The notes beneath the pieces are model-generated. The model made no database searches, was not told the origin of the DNA, and saw nothing but the letters and a program-made list of their open reading frames with translations. Shown here piece after piece: positions 10,777 through 20,430 of a DNA stretch of 64,000 nucleotides (positions are counted from its first letter, which is position 1; every line of letters starts with the position of its first letter). The stretch comes from Colwellia hornerae (GTDB taxonomy: Bacteria > Pseudomonadota > Gammaproteobacteria > Enterobacterales > Alteromonadaceae), in assembly GCF_007954355.1 (NCBI RefSeq), contig NZ_VOLR01000018.1, positions 34,262 through 98,261 on the forward strand. Reading direction: 5' to 3'. Position numbers and translations under genes: made by a program.

Positions 10777-12146
10777 AGGTTAGTCAACAAGACCTAGAAA
10801 TGGCTGACGATGTTTATGGTGCAATGTTAACAGAAGTACCAAGTTTACATCGATTGACTATTTGGGCGATGGCCACATTACTTTTTTGTTTTCTTGTTTG
10901 GTCATATTTTGCAGCACTTCAGCAAGTTACCTCAGGCATGGGCAAGGTAATACCTTCAACTCAAGTACAAATTATACAAAGTTTAGATGGTGGTGTTTTA
11001 CAAAAACTCTTTGTTCAAGAAGGTATGCAAGTTATTAAAGGGCAACCGATTGTAAGTATTGATGATACGCGTTTCAGATCAGATTTTGCAGAACAAAAGC
11101 AAGAAGTTAGTAGTCTAAGAGCGAATGTTATTCGTCTCAGAGCCGAGCTTTCAAGCGTATTGATTGGTATTAGCGAAAGTTGGCAACGGCAAATAGAAAT
11201 AAATATAAAAGTGCCTGTTTATCCAGAAGATCTGCAACAAAACGCTAAATTCATGGTTGAAAGACAACAAGAAGAATACTCAGGAAGGCTAGACAATTTA
11301 ATCAACCAATTGGCAATACAAGCCCAACAAATACAACAAAGGGAACAAGAAGTTGCTGAATTAGTGTCTAAAATTAACACCTTAAAAATAAGTTATAAAA
11401 TAGCCAGTAAAGAACTTGATTTAACACGACCGCTTGCAGAAAAAAATATTGTTTCAAAAATTGAACTGTACAAATTAGAACGTAGTGTAAATGAGCTTAA
11501 AGGTGAATTAAGTGCCGTACGTTTATTAGCACCAAAGTTAAAATCTGCCATACAAGAGTCAATATTAAATCGCCGTGAAACAGCACTTGCTTATAGAACA
11601 GAAGCGAGATCACAGCTTAATGAATTAGAAAATAAATTATCTCGTATTAATGAATCACAAGTGGGCGCACAAGATAAAGTGACTAAAGCATTAATTTTAT
11701 CGCCGGTTGTTGGTACAATAAAAACCATACACATTAATACATTAGGTGGAGTAGTAAAGCCTGGTGAAACAATCGCAGAGATTGTACCCACAGAAGATAA
11801 ATTAATGGTTGAAGCAAAAATAAAGCCTAGAGATATTGCCTTTATTTACCCTGGCTTACCTGCAATTGTTAAAATTACCGCTTATGATTTTACACGATAT
11901 GGGGGCCTGACCGGTAAAGTAGAGCATATTAGTGCAGATACCACCCAAGACGAAGAAGGGAACAGTTTTTATCTTATTAGAGTACGTACCGATGCTTCTA
12001 GTATTAAAAATAAAAATGGTGAAGCAATGCCTATTATCCCTGGTATGTTAACCGAAGTAGATGTTATTACGGGTAAGCGAACAATTTTAGAATATATTTT
12101 AAATCCGATATTACGGGCGAACGAGGCTGCACTGAGGGAACGGTAA
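10773..12146 (+). CDS. lapC: Type I secretion membrane fusion protein, HlyD/LapC-type
   Basis: This is the periplasmic adaptor linking the ABC transporter to the TolC-type channel. A short cytoplasmic N-terminus precedes one membrane helix (about residues 28-48). A lipoyl-like half motif comes next, then a long Gln/Glu-rich coiled coil (about 95-300), then the second lipoyl half and a beta-barrel domain with the usual SPVVGTIKTI and GGVVKPGETIAEIVP signatures. The length of 457 aa fits the HlyD family. It overlaps the transporter gene by 4 bp, and the outer membrane channel gene follows after 41 bp. It therefore belongs to the same operon and export complex. Confidence 0.93.
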   Translation: MKVSQQDLEMADDVYGAMLTEVPSLHRLTIWAMATLLFCFLVWSYFAALQQVTSGMGKVIPSTQVQIIQSLDGGVLQKLFVQEGMQVIKGQPIVSIDDTRFRSDFAEQKQEVSSLRANVIRLRAELSSVLIGISESWQRQIEINIKVPVYPEDLQQNAKFMVERQQEEYSGRLDNLINQLAIQAQQIQQREQEVAELVSKINTLKISYKIASKELDLTRPLAEKNIVSKIELYKLERSVNELKGELSAVRLLAPKLKSAIQESILNRRETALAYRTEARSQLNELENKLSRINESQVGAQDKVTKALILSPVVGTIKTIHINTLGGVVKPGETIAEIVPTEDKLMVEAKIKPRDIAFIYPGLPAIVKITAYDFTRYGGLTGKVEHISADTTQDEEGNSFYLIRVRTDASSIKNKNGEAMPIIPGMLTEVDVITGKRTILEYILNPILRANEAALRER

Positions 12147-12187
12147 GTCTTGGCTAATAAAACTAACAATAAGAAAATGGAATCTTT

Positions 12188-13594
12188 ATGTATAACGTGA
12201 TATTAAATTTAAATAAAATAACAGTTGTTGGGTTTTTCGGTTTATCTGTATTGTATTCAGCTAATCTCAAAGCTCAAAGCTTAGAGGCTGCGGTCGCTAC
12301 AGCACTTGATACACACCCTGATATTCGTCAGGCATTTGCGCGATTTAAAGCTAAAGAAGAAGATGTAAACCGCGCCTCAGCAGGCTATCTTCCAACAATC
12401 GACCTAACCGCTGGTTATGGTTATGAATATACAGATACTCCTGGAAATAGAAGAAATGCTATTAATGGTGATGATGGTGAAACCGAATTAGCCCGTGGAG
12501 AGTTTGGTGTTAGTATTAAACAAATACTATTTGACGGTATGTTTACGAGTAATGAAATAGATAGAACTAAGTTTGAAGCAAGCGCTGAACAATGGACATT
12601 AATTGCCAACGCAGAAGATCTGGCTTTACAAGTTGCTAAAGCCTATTTGAATTTTATTAAAACAGCAGAATTTGTTAAATTATCAGAAAAAAATATTGCA
12701 TCACATCAAGCAATATATTTACAAATAAAAGAGCGTACAGATTCTGGTTTAGGTAATATTGCTGACTTGTCTCAAGTTACAGGTCGACTCGCACGCGCGC
12801 AATCGAATATGATATCGGCGCGCAATAATAACCTTGATGCAAGATCTCAATTTATTCGCTTAACTAATGCTCAACCTAATAGCCTAGTATTACCCGTACC
12901 TGACGCTGATATGTTACCTAAAGATAAAGTGTTGGGGTTAAATTTAGCGATAAAAAATCATCCGGTAATTAGATCTGCTCAACAAGATATAAGTGCTGCT
13001 CGTTCTTTTAAAAGCTCAATAAATGCAAGGTACTACCCGACACTATCTCTAGAACTAGCCGCAAATTCTGATAATGATATTGCAGGAGAGAGTGGTATTA
13101 ATCGATTTGGTCCTGATGTGGGTGGTCATCGAAATGATGCTACAGCAATGCTTCGTTTTAGATACAACTTTTATGCTGGTGGTAAAGACGTTGCTTCTGA
13201 ACGAAGTGCCGCCTATAAAGTTTCCGAAGCACAAGAAATCAACTACAGCGCCCACCGTCAAGTCACTGAAAGTTTTGGCTTAGCGTGGAATGCATTTAAA
13301 ATGTTAGCGTTACAGAAAAAATATTTAAAGCAACATGTTACCACCTCTAGCGATACAAAATCGGCCTATAAGCAACAGTTTGATATAGGTCAACGAAACC
13401 TACTTGATCTACTTGATACCGAAAATGAATTGTTTCAAGCTCGCAAGGATTATTTGGATGCAGACTTTAATGAATTGAGTGCTCAGTACCGTTTATTAAA
13501 TGCTACTGGGCAGTTGCTTGATTCATTAAGAGTAACAAGGTCAACAAAATGGAAAGGTGAACATGAATACGAGCAAGGGGCTTACAATGAATAA
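12188..13594 (+). CDS. lapE: TolC-family outer membrane channel, LapE-type
   Basis: This is the outer membrane component of the type I secretion system. The N-terminus is a signal peptide (hydrophobic core about residues 11-24, likely cleavage after LKA near residue 29). The mature part shows the TolC duplication: two OEP domains rich in amphipathic helix (about 31-230 and 250-450). The first begins SLEAAVATALDTHPDIRQA, and the second half carries the RYNFYAGG and NLLDLLDTENELFQAR motifs typical of TolC homologues. Length is 468 aa. The 3' end overlaps the start of the OmpA-like gene by 8 bp, so the two are translationally coupled. Confidence 0.92.
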   Translation: MYNVILNLNKITVVGFFGLSVLYSANLKAQSLEAAVATALDTHPDIRQAFARFKAKEEDVNRASAGYLPTIDLTAGYGYEYTDTPGNRRNAINGDDGETELARGEFGVSIKQILFDGMFTSNEIDRTKFEASAEQWTLIANAEDLALQVAKAYLNFIKTAEFVKLSEKNIASHQAIYLQIKERTDSGLGNIADLSQVTGRLARAQSNMISARNNNLDARSQFIRLTNAQPNSLVLPVPDADMLPKDKVLGLNLAIKNHPVIRSAQQDISAARSFKSSINARYYPTLSLELAANSDNDIAGESGINRFGPDVGGHRNDATAMLRFRYNFYAGGKDVASERSAAYKVSEAQEINYSAHRQVTESFGLAWNAFKMLALQKKYLKQHVTTSSDTKSAYKQQFDIGQRNLLDLLDTENELFQARKDYLDADFNELSAQYRLLNATGQLLDSLRVTRSTKWKGEHEYEQGAYNE

Positions 13595-14225
13595 GTTATC
13601 AACTAAGCCAATAGAAGTTACTGCAAAATATTTAGTGGTCGCTTTTGCGGCATTATTTGTTAGTGCTTGTGCTGATACACCCGTAGTTACATTAGAAGAG
13701 TCAGTTCAGCAACTGCATGATTTAACTGATTATGACAGTGATGGTGTAGTAAAAGCGCGTGAAAAATGTGATGGGACTACTATAGGTGCTGCAATTAACA
13801 ATTATGGCTGTGGCACTCAAACGTCGAAAATAATGCCTTTTAAAATTGATAGTAAATTTGTTAACAACTCTTATCAATTGTCGGATCAAGCTAATACAGA
13901 AATTGGTAAGTTAGCCGAACTTCTTAAGTTGTATCCGCAGATCAATGTAGTGATTGAAGGGCATAGTAGTAAAGTTGGCGCGGCAAAGTTAAATCAAGTG
14001 CTTTCTAATAATCGCGCTAAAGCGGTTGCTTTTGTGCTCATCAATAACTTTAAAATTAATGAAGCACGTATTTCTTCAATTGGTTATGGTTTTGAACGCT
14101 TAGAAAACTTAGCTGATACTGAACAAGCGCATGCTGAAAATCGTCGTATAATGGCCGAGATATCTCATACAGAAAAAATTGATGATCTCAAGTGGACCAT
14201 TTATACGGTGAACCAAGCTAATTAA
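13587..14225 (+). CDS. OmpA-family lipoprotein with thrombospondin-3-like segment
   Basis: I place the start at the ATG at 13587, because AAGGGG lies 6 bases upstream. An in-frame GTG at 13557 would add 10 residues inside the channel gene. The 212-aa protein has a lipoprotein signal ending in the lipobox FVSAC, and a calcium-binding-like segment DYDSDGVVKAREKCDG resembling a thrombospondin type 3 repeat. It ends in an OmpA C-terminal peptidoglycan-binding domain (IEGHSSKVG, NRAKAVAFVL, AENRRIMAEI). It sits between the TolC-type channel and lapG. It may anchor the secretion/adhesion complex to peptidoglycan (inference). OmpA-like lipoproteins recur in such loci but their role is not established. 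Confidence 0.85.
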   Translation: MNKLSTKPIEVTAKYLVVAFAALFVSACADTPVVTLEESVQQLHDLTDYDSDGVVKAREKCDGTTIGAAINNYGCGTQTSKIMPFKIDSKFVNNSYQLSDQANTEIGKLAELLKLYPQINVVIEGHSSKVGAAKLNQVLSNNRAKAVAFVLINNFKINEARISSIGYGFERLENLADTEQAHAENRRIMAEISHTEKIDDLKWTIYTVNQAN

Positions 14226-14231
14226 TTATTA

Positions 14232-14948
14232 ATGAGTAGCATTAGAAGACGTTCTTTTTTTAAATGGATGGTCATTAAGCCTATTCAGATGCTATGCATC
14301 AGCATCATATGTTTAGCCGCTATATTTGCTCAATCTACACTGCCACTTAATGAAAAAGAAATTATCACATCATTGCAGCAGAGTTACGGAGAAAGAGCAG
14401 GTAAAAGAGGTAAAGCTTGGTTTAAATTAATGCAACCAAAAGCTGAACATTCAGCATTAGACACATTACAAGAAGTTAATCAATTCTTTAATATGTTTAG
14501 GTTTATTGATGATAGTAAACTCTGGGGAGTGAGCAATTATTGGGCGACACCCATCGAATTTATTGGTGTTAATGGTGGCGATTGCGAAGACTATTCAATT
14601 GCTAAATATTTCACATTATTAGAGATGGGTATTGCAGATGAAAAAATGAGGATCACTATGGTTAAAGCCGTCCAACTTAATCAATACCATATGGTACTTG
14701 CTTACTATGATACACCTAGTGCTATACCATTAATTTTAGATAATCTAGACGGCGTTATTAAACCCGCAAATCAGCGCAACGACCTTATCCCCGTATATAG
14801 TTTTAATGCCAGTCAATTATGGTTGAACAAAGCAAAGGGGCAAGGAATTCTTAGTGGAAAATCATCAAAGCTTAAACTTTGGCGAGAATTAAGACAGCGA
14901 ATAACCACTTCAAAACTTAAACAACCAAAAATTAAAATGGAGTTTTAA
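14232..14948 (+). CDS. lapG: LapG-type periplasmic transglutaminase-like cysteine protease
   Basis: In Pseudomonas LapG cleaves the N-terminal region of the LapA adhesin and releases it from the surface, unless held by LapD. This 238-aa protein has an N-terminal membrane anchor or signal (about residues 13-34) and a bacterial transglutaminase-like (BTLCP) fold. The catalytic triad is visible: Cys118 in GGDCEDYS, His153 in YHMVLAYY, and an Asp in LDNLDG (170 or 173). The Asp and Glu flanking Cys118 match the calcium-binding residues described for LapG. No clear ribosome binding site precedes the start, but the gene lies only 6 bp after the OmpA-like gene and 4 bp before lapD, so translational coupling is likely. 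Confidence 0.92.
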   Translation: MSSIRRRSFFKWMVIKPIQMLCISIICLAAIFAQSTLPLNEKEIITSLQQSYGERAGKRGKAWFKLMQPKAEHSALDTLQEVNQFFNMFRFIDDSKLWGVSNYWATPIEFIGVNGGDCEDYSIAKYFTLLEMGIADEKMRITMVKAVQLNQYHMVLAYYDTPSAIPLILDNLDGVIKPANQRNDLIPVYSFNASQLWLNKAKGQGILSGKSSKLKLWRELRQRITTSKLKQPKIKMEF

Positions 14949-14952
14949 GATC

Positions 14953-16884
14953 ATGACCTTATTTAGAGAAATAAACTCATTACTGTTCGCACTTTTTTTA
15001 TTAGTCATGACCAGTTTAGTTTATTTTCAATTTACACAAACCCGTGACTTTATGAGTCAACAAATGCAATCTGACTTAAACAACACCATAACTTCCTTAG
15101 GGTTAATGTTGCAACCTCAGATAGAAACTGGGGATGTAGCCACCGCAGAAACCTTAGTTAATGTTATTTTTGAAGGCGGTTTTTATCGTAAGGTTACGCT
15201 TAAATGGTTAGTTGATGGGAAAGAACAAGTTTGGGAAAATCCCGTGGTTATAAAGGGCGTTCCACAATGGTTTATTAACCTAGATTTATTTGAAACACAA
15301 AAAAAAGAAAGTTTAATAACCTCAGGCTGGATGCAATTAGCAACACTTGAAGTTGAAGGGCATCCGGCATTGGGTTACCAAGAATTATGGCGAGTGATGA
15401 ATGACACTGTGATGATTTTATCGTTCCTTTTTATTCTTTCTATTATTGTTTTAAGATTTAAGCTTAATCGTATTTTAAAACCTTTACATAATGTGGCTAT
15501 CCACGCCAAAAACATTTCGCAACGTAAGTTTGACCAAGACATTGAATTACCCAAGACAACAGAATTAAAAGATGTGGTTGGTGCAATAAATTTAATGTCA
15601 GGGCAATTAAAACAAATATTCTCTACTTTAGACGATGAAGTTAATGATCTAAAAGAAGACAAGCTTATTGATCAAGTGTCTCAATTACCTAACCGCCAAT
15701 ATTTGTCTGCACAAATTAATAATTGGCTAAATGAACCAGGTTTTGGTGGTCTTATCTTAGCTAAATTTGATTGGCTTGATGATATCCATAGTAAATATGG
15801 CTATCAAGGTCGTGATGAAATAATTAAAGTTGTATCGAAACGCATGCAAGCAGAGTTACCTGACATAGCCGAAAGTGTAATAGCACGTATTGCCAACACA
15901 GAATTTGCATTTTTAATCACCAAAGCAGAAAAAAGTACCATCAAAGTTTACCTACAAACATTAATTAGGTTAATTAACCAAGAGATCACTAAAGCCGGTT
16001 GTTCGCCTAATACTCGTTTCGCCTTGGGTGTGAGCCAACGTATTGAAAATATGAACTCTGCTGATTTATTGTCTCAATCTGATAACGCGCTACAACAAGC
16101 ACAACGCGATAATAAAGTAAGTCATTGGATAGATGCTGATCAACCACAGAAATACAGTAGAGAACAATGGCGAAGTAAATTAGTTGACTCCATTAATAAC
16201 AACCATTTTATTTTTCAATGGCAGCCAATTTTAAGTACAAGAACCAAGAAAGTTATCCAGCGTGAAATTTATTGTCGTTTAAATATTGATGAACAAATTG
16301 TTACTGCATCAGAGTTCATGCCATTTATAGAGTTGTTGTCTTTAGGATCTCAGCTTGACCGATGTTTGTTACAGTCGATTGAACAACAAAATATATTAGC
16401 GCAATCATCAGAAGGGGTGGCGATCAACTTAACCCATGACACCTTGCAAGATCCACAATTTATTCAATGGTTAACGCAGTACCTTAAGCAGTCAATTTAT
16501 GCCGATCGTATTTTATTTGAAATACCTGAATCGGCTGCCATAAGCTCACTGAACCAATGCTACCAACTGGCTGAAATTATTAAAGCGGCAGGTGCTAAAA
16601 TAGGCATTGACCAATGTGGTCGCCAAATTGGCTCTTTAGAATACTTACAAAAGTTACGGCCAAATTATATAAAGTTAGATCTATCTTTCGCCTATTATGA
16701 AAAGCTTAATCAAAATAAAGAACTTTGTCGGGCGTTAGTCAATGTAGCAAAAGGACTGGGTATCGCAGTTATTATTACCGGAATTGAAGATCAAGAGCAA
16801 TTAGCAGCTTTTAATTCATTAAAAGCGGAAGGCTACCAAGGCTATATTTCCCCAGTTGAAGATGTTGATATTAATCACAGCTAA
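14953..16884 (+). CDS. lapD: LapD-type c-di-GMP receptor with degenerate GGDEF and EAL domains
   Basis: This inner-membrane receptor senses cytoplasmic c-di-GMP and would sequester LapG in the periplasm. Layout: membrane helix about 8-28, periplasmic LapD/MoxY-type domain about 29-150, second helix about 153-170, HAMP about 171-225, GGDEF-like about 230-385, EAL-like about 400-640. The GGDEF signature is ANTEF (about 315), so cyclase activity is unlikely. The EAL motif reads REIYCRL, so phosphodiesterase activity is also unlikely. The EAL fold is otherwise recognisable (KIGIDQCGRQIGSLEYL, NYIKLDLSF). This matches the catalytically dead receptor design of LapD. The length of 643 aa is typical. 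It is the last gene of the adhesion operon, with a terminator about 55 bp downstream. Confidence 0.93.
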   Translation: MTLFREINSLLFALFLLVMTSLVYFQFTQTRDFMSQQMQSDLNNTITSLGLMLQPQIETGDVATAETLVNVIFEGGFYRKVTLKWLVDGKEQVWENPVVIKGVPQWFINLDLFETQKKESLITSGWMQLATLEVEGHPALGYQELWRVMNDTVMILSFLFILSIIVLRFKLNRILKPLHNVAIHAKNISQRKFDQDIELPKTTELKDVVGAINLMSGQLKQIFSTLDDEVNDLKEDKLIDQVSQLPNRQYLSAQINNWLNEPGFGGLILAKFDWLDDIHSKYGYQGRDEIIKVVSKRMQAELPDIAESVIARIANTEFAFLITKAEKSTIKVYLQTLIRLINQEITKAGCSPNTRFALGVSQRIENMNSADLLSQSDNALQQAQRDNKVSHWIDADQPQKYSREQWRSKLVDSINNNHFIFQWQPILSTRTKKVIQREIYCRLNIDEQIVTASEFMPFIELLSLGSQLDRCLLQSIEQQNILAQSSEGVAINLTHDTLQDPQFIQWLTQYLKQSIYADRILFEIPESAAISSLNQCYQLAEIIKAAGAKIGIDQCGRQIGSLEYLQKLRPNYIKLDLSFAYYEKLNQNKELCRALVNVAKGLGIAVIITGIEDQEQLAAFNSLKAEGYQGYISPVEDVDINHS

Positions 16885-16939
16885 ATCTACAGGTGTTAAA
16901 CATTGAATACTTTAACGACTTAGCCCACCTATTTAGAGT

Positions 16940-16969
16940 AAGTGTTTATGTTAGGCACTTGTTTTTTTG
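16940..16969 (+). terminator. Intrinsic terminator after lapD
   Basis: AAGTGTT and GGCACTT form a 7-bp stem (two G-T pairs) with a 7-nt loop, followed by G and seven Ts. It lies 55 bp after the lapD stop and would end the adhesion operon transcript. Confidence 0.7.
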
Positions 16970-17124
16970 TATAGAACCTTGTACTAAGGTACAAAAAAGA
17001 CAAATATTTAATGATGTGTTAAATAAACGATTTATCTTAAAATAAACAAGTACAAGTCATCAGAGGTATGTCATATTTAACACGATCAGTTAGCAATAGT
17101 TTGTTCCAACTTCAGGGAGTTAGA

Positions 17125-17994
17125 GTGACAAGCACCGATAAGACTAAAAAATTAAATCTATCATGGTTTAATAGAAATTTACCCCAAAGTGTTTTGTTCA
17201 TATTTTTTCTGACAATGGCGGCTGGGTGTTCATCTTTAAACGATGATATTGTCGTCGAAAAGGCTATAAAAATTGAACATCCTTTAAAGGGGCCTTATGA
17301 AATAGCGGCCGAAGAAAATATACCGAGTGTTATCAGCTATGAAGAACCAGAAGATTCACTAAGATTTATCAATGAGCCTATTTTTAAATTTAATGATAAG
17401 GTCTATCGTTACGTACTTAGCCCCTTTGCAATAGGTTATCAAAAAATTGTTCCTCAGCCAGTTGATCAAAGTATTCGTAACTTTTTTTATAATTTACGTG
17501 AACCGCTTTATGCGTTAAATCATTTATTTCAAGGTGAGCTCTCTAAATCAGGTAACAGTCTTGCTCGAGTCTTGGTAAATAGTACCATGGGTTTATTGGG
17601 TTTATTTGATCCAGCCGACAGCATGATGAAACTGGTACGTGATAAAACGACTTTTGGAGAAACACTTGCTTCTTATGGCGTTGGACATGGTGCTTATCTT
17701 GTTCTCCCTTTACTTGGACCTTCAGATTTACGTGACACGGCATCATTATCGTTCAACTACCTAGCACATCCTCTTAATTTTATTAACGATAAAAGAGCAG
17801 CTCAACAATTATTATTGGTTGATGGTATTCAAGCACAAACGGCTATTTTGGCTAAGTATCCACTGGTATTAGCTGACGTTGAAAACCCTTATGAGTTTAC
17901 ACGTAATCTATATATGCAAAGCATCCAACGAGATGGTCAAGAACGTCGTAATGAAGTTTTTAAAACTGAAAAGCAAAAGCAAAAGCAAAAATAA
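17125..17994 (+). CDS. mlaA: MlaA/VacJ-family outer membrane lipoprotein
   Basis: MlaA proteins are outer-membrane lipoproteins that remove mislocalised phospholipids from the outer leaflet. The conserved VacJ block is present: NEPIFKFNDKVYRYVLSP, FFYNLREPLYALNHLFQG, LVNSTMGLLGLFDPA, FGETLASYGVGHGAYLVLPLLGPSDLRD. I prefer the GTG at 17125 because AGGGAG lies 5 bases upstream and the lipobox (MAAGC) then falls at residues 31-35. The alternative ATG at 17068 adds 19 residues and has its Shine-Dalgarno too close. No MlaBCDEF genes are in the window. Instead an RND-type exporter follows after 39 bp, suggesting a different partner for lipid movement (inference). Confidence 0.88.
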   Translation: MTSTDKTKKLNLSWFNRNLPQSVLFIFFLTMAAGCSSLNDDIVVEKAIKIEHPLKGPYEIAAEENIPSVISYEEPEDSLRFINEPIFKFNDKVYRYVLSPFAIGYQKIVPQPVDQSIRNFFYNLREPLYALNHLFQGELSKSGNSLARVLVNSTMGLLGLFDPADSMMKLVRDKTTFGETLASYGVGHGAYLVLPLLGPSDLRDTASLSFNYLAHPLNFINDKRAAQQLLLVDGIQAQTAILAKYPLVLADVENPYEFTRNLYMQSIQRDGQERRNEVFKTEKQKQKQK

Positions 17995-18033
17995 CGTTTT
18001 TTGTTAGTACTTTAACCCGAAAGTGGAATAAAT

Positions 18034-20430
18034 ATGTTTAAAGCGAGTGCAACTTTTTGGGCTTATACCAGCTGTATTATTTTTTGCATGCTCACGACTG
18101 CATTAGCCTGGCAAGCGAAAAACTTTGAGATTGATGCCTCAGCAGATACTTTGTTAGTTGATAACAATAAACATTACATTTTAACCCAGCTTGCCGGTCA
18201 ACGTTATGGCTCTGAAGAATTTATACTAATTGCATTTAAACCGAGTAACAGCCAGTTATTTTCGACAATCAACCTTGATATATTATCTGAACTTGGCAGA
18301 AAAATAGAGAAAATAGCTCGAGTCAAACAGGTAAATAGTATTGTTAATGTGCCTATTTTTTCTTCTTCTAAGACAGTTTCTGCGGATGTTGAAGATTTAA
18401 CTTGGGAAAATAAAAAGTTTGATGAACAAACATTCTCACTAAGTTTAAAAAAACACCCTTTGTATGAGGGCTTGCTTATTAACAAAGACCAAACGGCATT
18501 GTCGTTGCAAGTGGTTTTTAATACAGATCAAAAAGTTGAGCAGATAAATTACGATATTATTGATATCAAACGCCATTTATTAAACCGTGAGCTGACAGAT
18601 AAAGAACAACATTTACTTAAAGCGTTAAAGCAACAACAGCAGAAAATTAACAAACAACTCGAGCAAACTCGTATTGATGAAATTGAAAATATTCGCGCGC
18701 TTTTGTTACCCTATAAAAAAGACGGCGCCTTTTATTTAGGCGGTAATAATTTATTGTCATATGAGTTAATTCAAATCATTCAGAATGATTTAGTTCTTTT
18801 TGGTGCTTTAATTATTCTTGTAGTCATTGTGTTGTTGTGGTTTTTATTTAGACAAGTAAGTTGGGTAGTTTTACCTATAGTTTGCTGTGCAACAAGTGTT
18901 GTTATGACGATAGGTTTACTCGCAGCACTTAATTTTAAAGTGACTGTTATTTCGGCGAATGTATTTGCCCTGCAAATTATTTTGTCTCTGGCCATGATAA
19001 TTCACCTTATTGTTCATTACCAAGAGTTGGTGTTAAAACACCTCGACTGGGATCACCAAAAACTCGTATTGGCAACCATTAAACAAAAAATAAAACCCTG
19101 TTTTTATGCGGGTTTAACGACCTCTATTGGTTTTGGCTCACTTATATTTAGTGGTGTTCAGCCCGTTATAAGTTTCGGTTGGATGATGGTTGTTGCTATG
19201 CTGGTCAGCTTTATTGTTAGTTTGGCTTTTTTCCCCGCATTACTGTTAGTCATTTTTAATAAACAAGGTTTTGTTAAGCAGCATCATCAGATTGAAAGGG
19301 GAATGCAAGGCGCAGCCACTTTTGTTATAAATCAGCCAAAAAAAATTATTATTATATCTACTTTAATCACCGTTGTTGGCGGCTTGGGTTGTTTAAAGTT
19401 AACAGCTGAGAATAGTTTTTTAAATTACTTTAGTGAATCAACCGATGTTAGAAAAGAGCTGACCTTTATCGATCAAGAGTTTGGTGGTTCGACGCCATTT
19501 GACCTGTTATTGAATATCCCAGATGAGCAGATAAAATCAGGATTAGTTATCTCGGCAAGTGCAGTACAGACAGTAACAGATATTCAAAATATGTTAGCAA
19601 AACAGCAAGCTATTGGCGCGATAACCTCAATTGCCGACTTTACTAAGATCGCTCAAGTGGTCTATGGTAAACCGCTGACAGAATATGAGCTTACCGCACT
19701 CTATAAAAGTTTAGATACTGAGCTACAACAGAAACTTTTTGGTGCTTACTTTTCAGAAAAAGATAATCAAATACGAATTTCTATGCGGGTTCAAGACAGT
19801 ACTAAAGACCTAAATAGAGCCGATTTGTTGGCGCATATCCATAAAGAATTATCTGCAATGGGCATTAAAGAGCAGCAGTATACATTAACTGGTTTGTTTA
19901 TCCTTTATCAAGATGTACTGTCACGTTTGCTCGACTCGCAAGTGCTGACAATACTCATTGTTTATGGTGCGATGGCGATAACACTGATGATTATATTTTC
20001 ATCGTTCAAAGTTGCCTGGATTGCTCTGGTGCCTAATTTCATTACTACAGTAGTGATTATGGGCGTTTTAGGGATATTTGCGATCCCGTTAGATTTAATG
20101 ACTATTACTATAGCTGCGGTTGCTATGGGGATTTCAATGGACGATACCATTCATTATATTCACCGTTATATAGAAGAAATGAAACTTGGCCAAGCCAATA
20201 GTGATGATTGGGTTAAACGAACTAATTTATCGATTGGCTATGCATTAATATATACCACCACTGTTATTGTTATCGGTTTTGGTACCTTAATATTCTCTAA
20301 TTTTGTACCAAGCATATTATTTGGTTTACTCACCAGTATCGCGATGATCGTTGCCTTAGTGACAGATATCACCACATTACCGGTATTATTAAAAAAATAT
20401 TTAACTAAAAATACCCTTAAACAAAACTAA
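18034..20430 (+). CDS. RND/MMPL-superfamily exporter
   Basis: This 798-aa inner-membrane protein has the RND architecture: an N-terminal helix, a large periplasmic loop (about 40-245), a six-helix block (about 250-410), a second large loop (about 440-630) and a second helix block (about 630-790). The motif GISMDDTIHYIHRY in the second block contains the acidic residues expected for proton coupling in MMPL/HpnN-type lipid exporters. It carries no N-terminal adaptor, and no membrane fusion protein lies nearby. It directly follows the mlaA-like gene, so lipid or hydrophobic-molecule transport between membranes is the likely job. The substrate is unknown. A predicted exporter of the RND superfamily is the safest name. 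Confidence 0.85.
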   Translation: MFKASATFWAYTSCIIFCMLTTALAWQAKNFEIDASADTLLVDNNKHYILTQLAGQRYGSEEFILIAFKPSNSQLFSTINLDILSELGRKIEKIARVKQVNSIVNVPIFSSSKTVSADVEDLTWENKKFDEQTFSLSLKKHPLYEGLLINKDQTALSLQVVFNTDQKVEQINYDIIDIKRHLLNRELTDKEQHLLKALKQQQQKINKQLEQTRIDEIENIRALLLPYKKDGAFYLGGNNLLSYELIQIIQNDLVLFGALIILVVIVLLWFLFRQVSWVVLPIVCCATSVVMTIGLLAALNFKVTVISANVFALQIILSLAMIIHLIVHYQELVLKHLDWDHQKLVLATIKQKIKPCFYAGLTTSIGFGSLIFSGVQPVISFGWMMVVAMLVSFIVSLAFFPALLLVIFNKQGFVKQHHQIERGMQGAATFVINQPKKIIIISTLITVVGGLGCLKLTAENSFLNYFSESTDVRKELTFIDQEFGGSTPFDLLLNIPDEQIKSGLVISASAVQTVTDIQNMLAKQQAIGAITSIADFTKIAQVVYGKPLTEYELTALYKSLDTELQQKLFGAYFSEKDNQIRISMRVQDSTKDLNRADLLAHIHKELSAMGIKEQQYTLTGLFILYQDVLSRLLDSQVLTILIVYGAMAITLMIIFSSFKVAWIALVPNFITTVVIMGVLGIFAIPLDLMTITIAAVAMGISMDDTIHYIHRYIEEMKLGQANSDDWVKRTNLSIGYALIYTTTVIVIGFGTLIFSNFVPSILFGLLTSIAMIVALVTDITTLPVLLKKYLTKNTLKQN

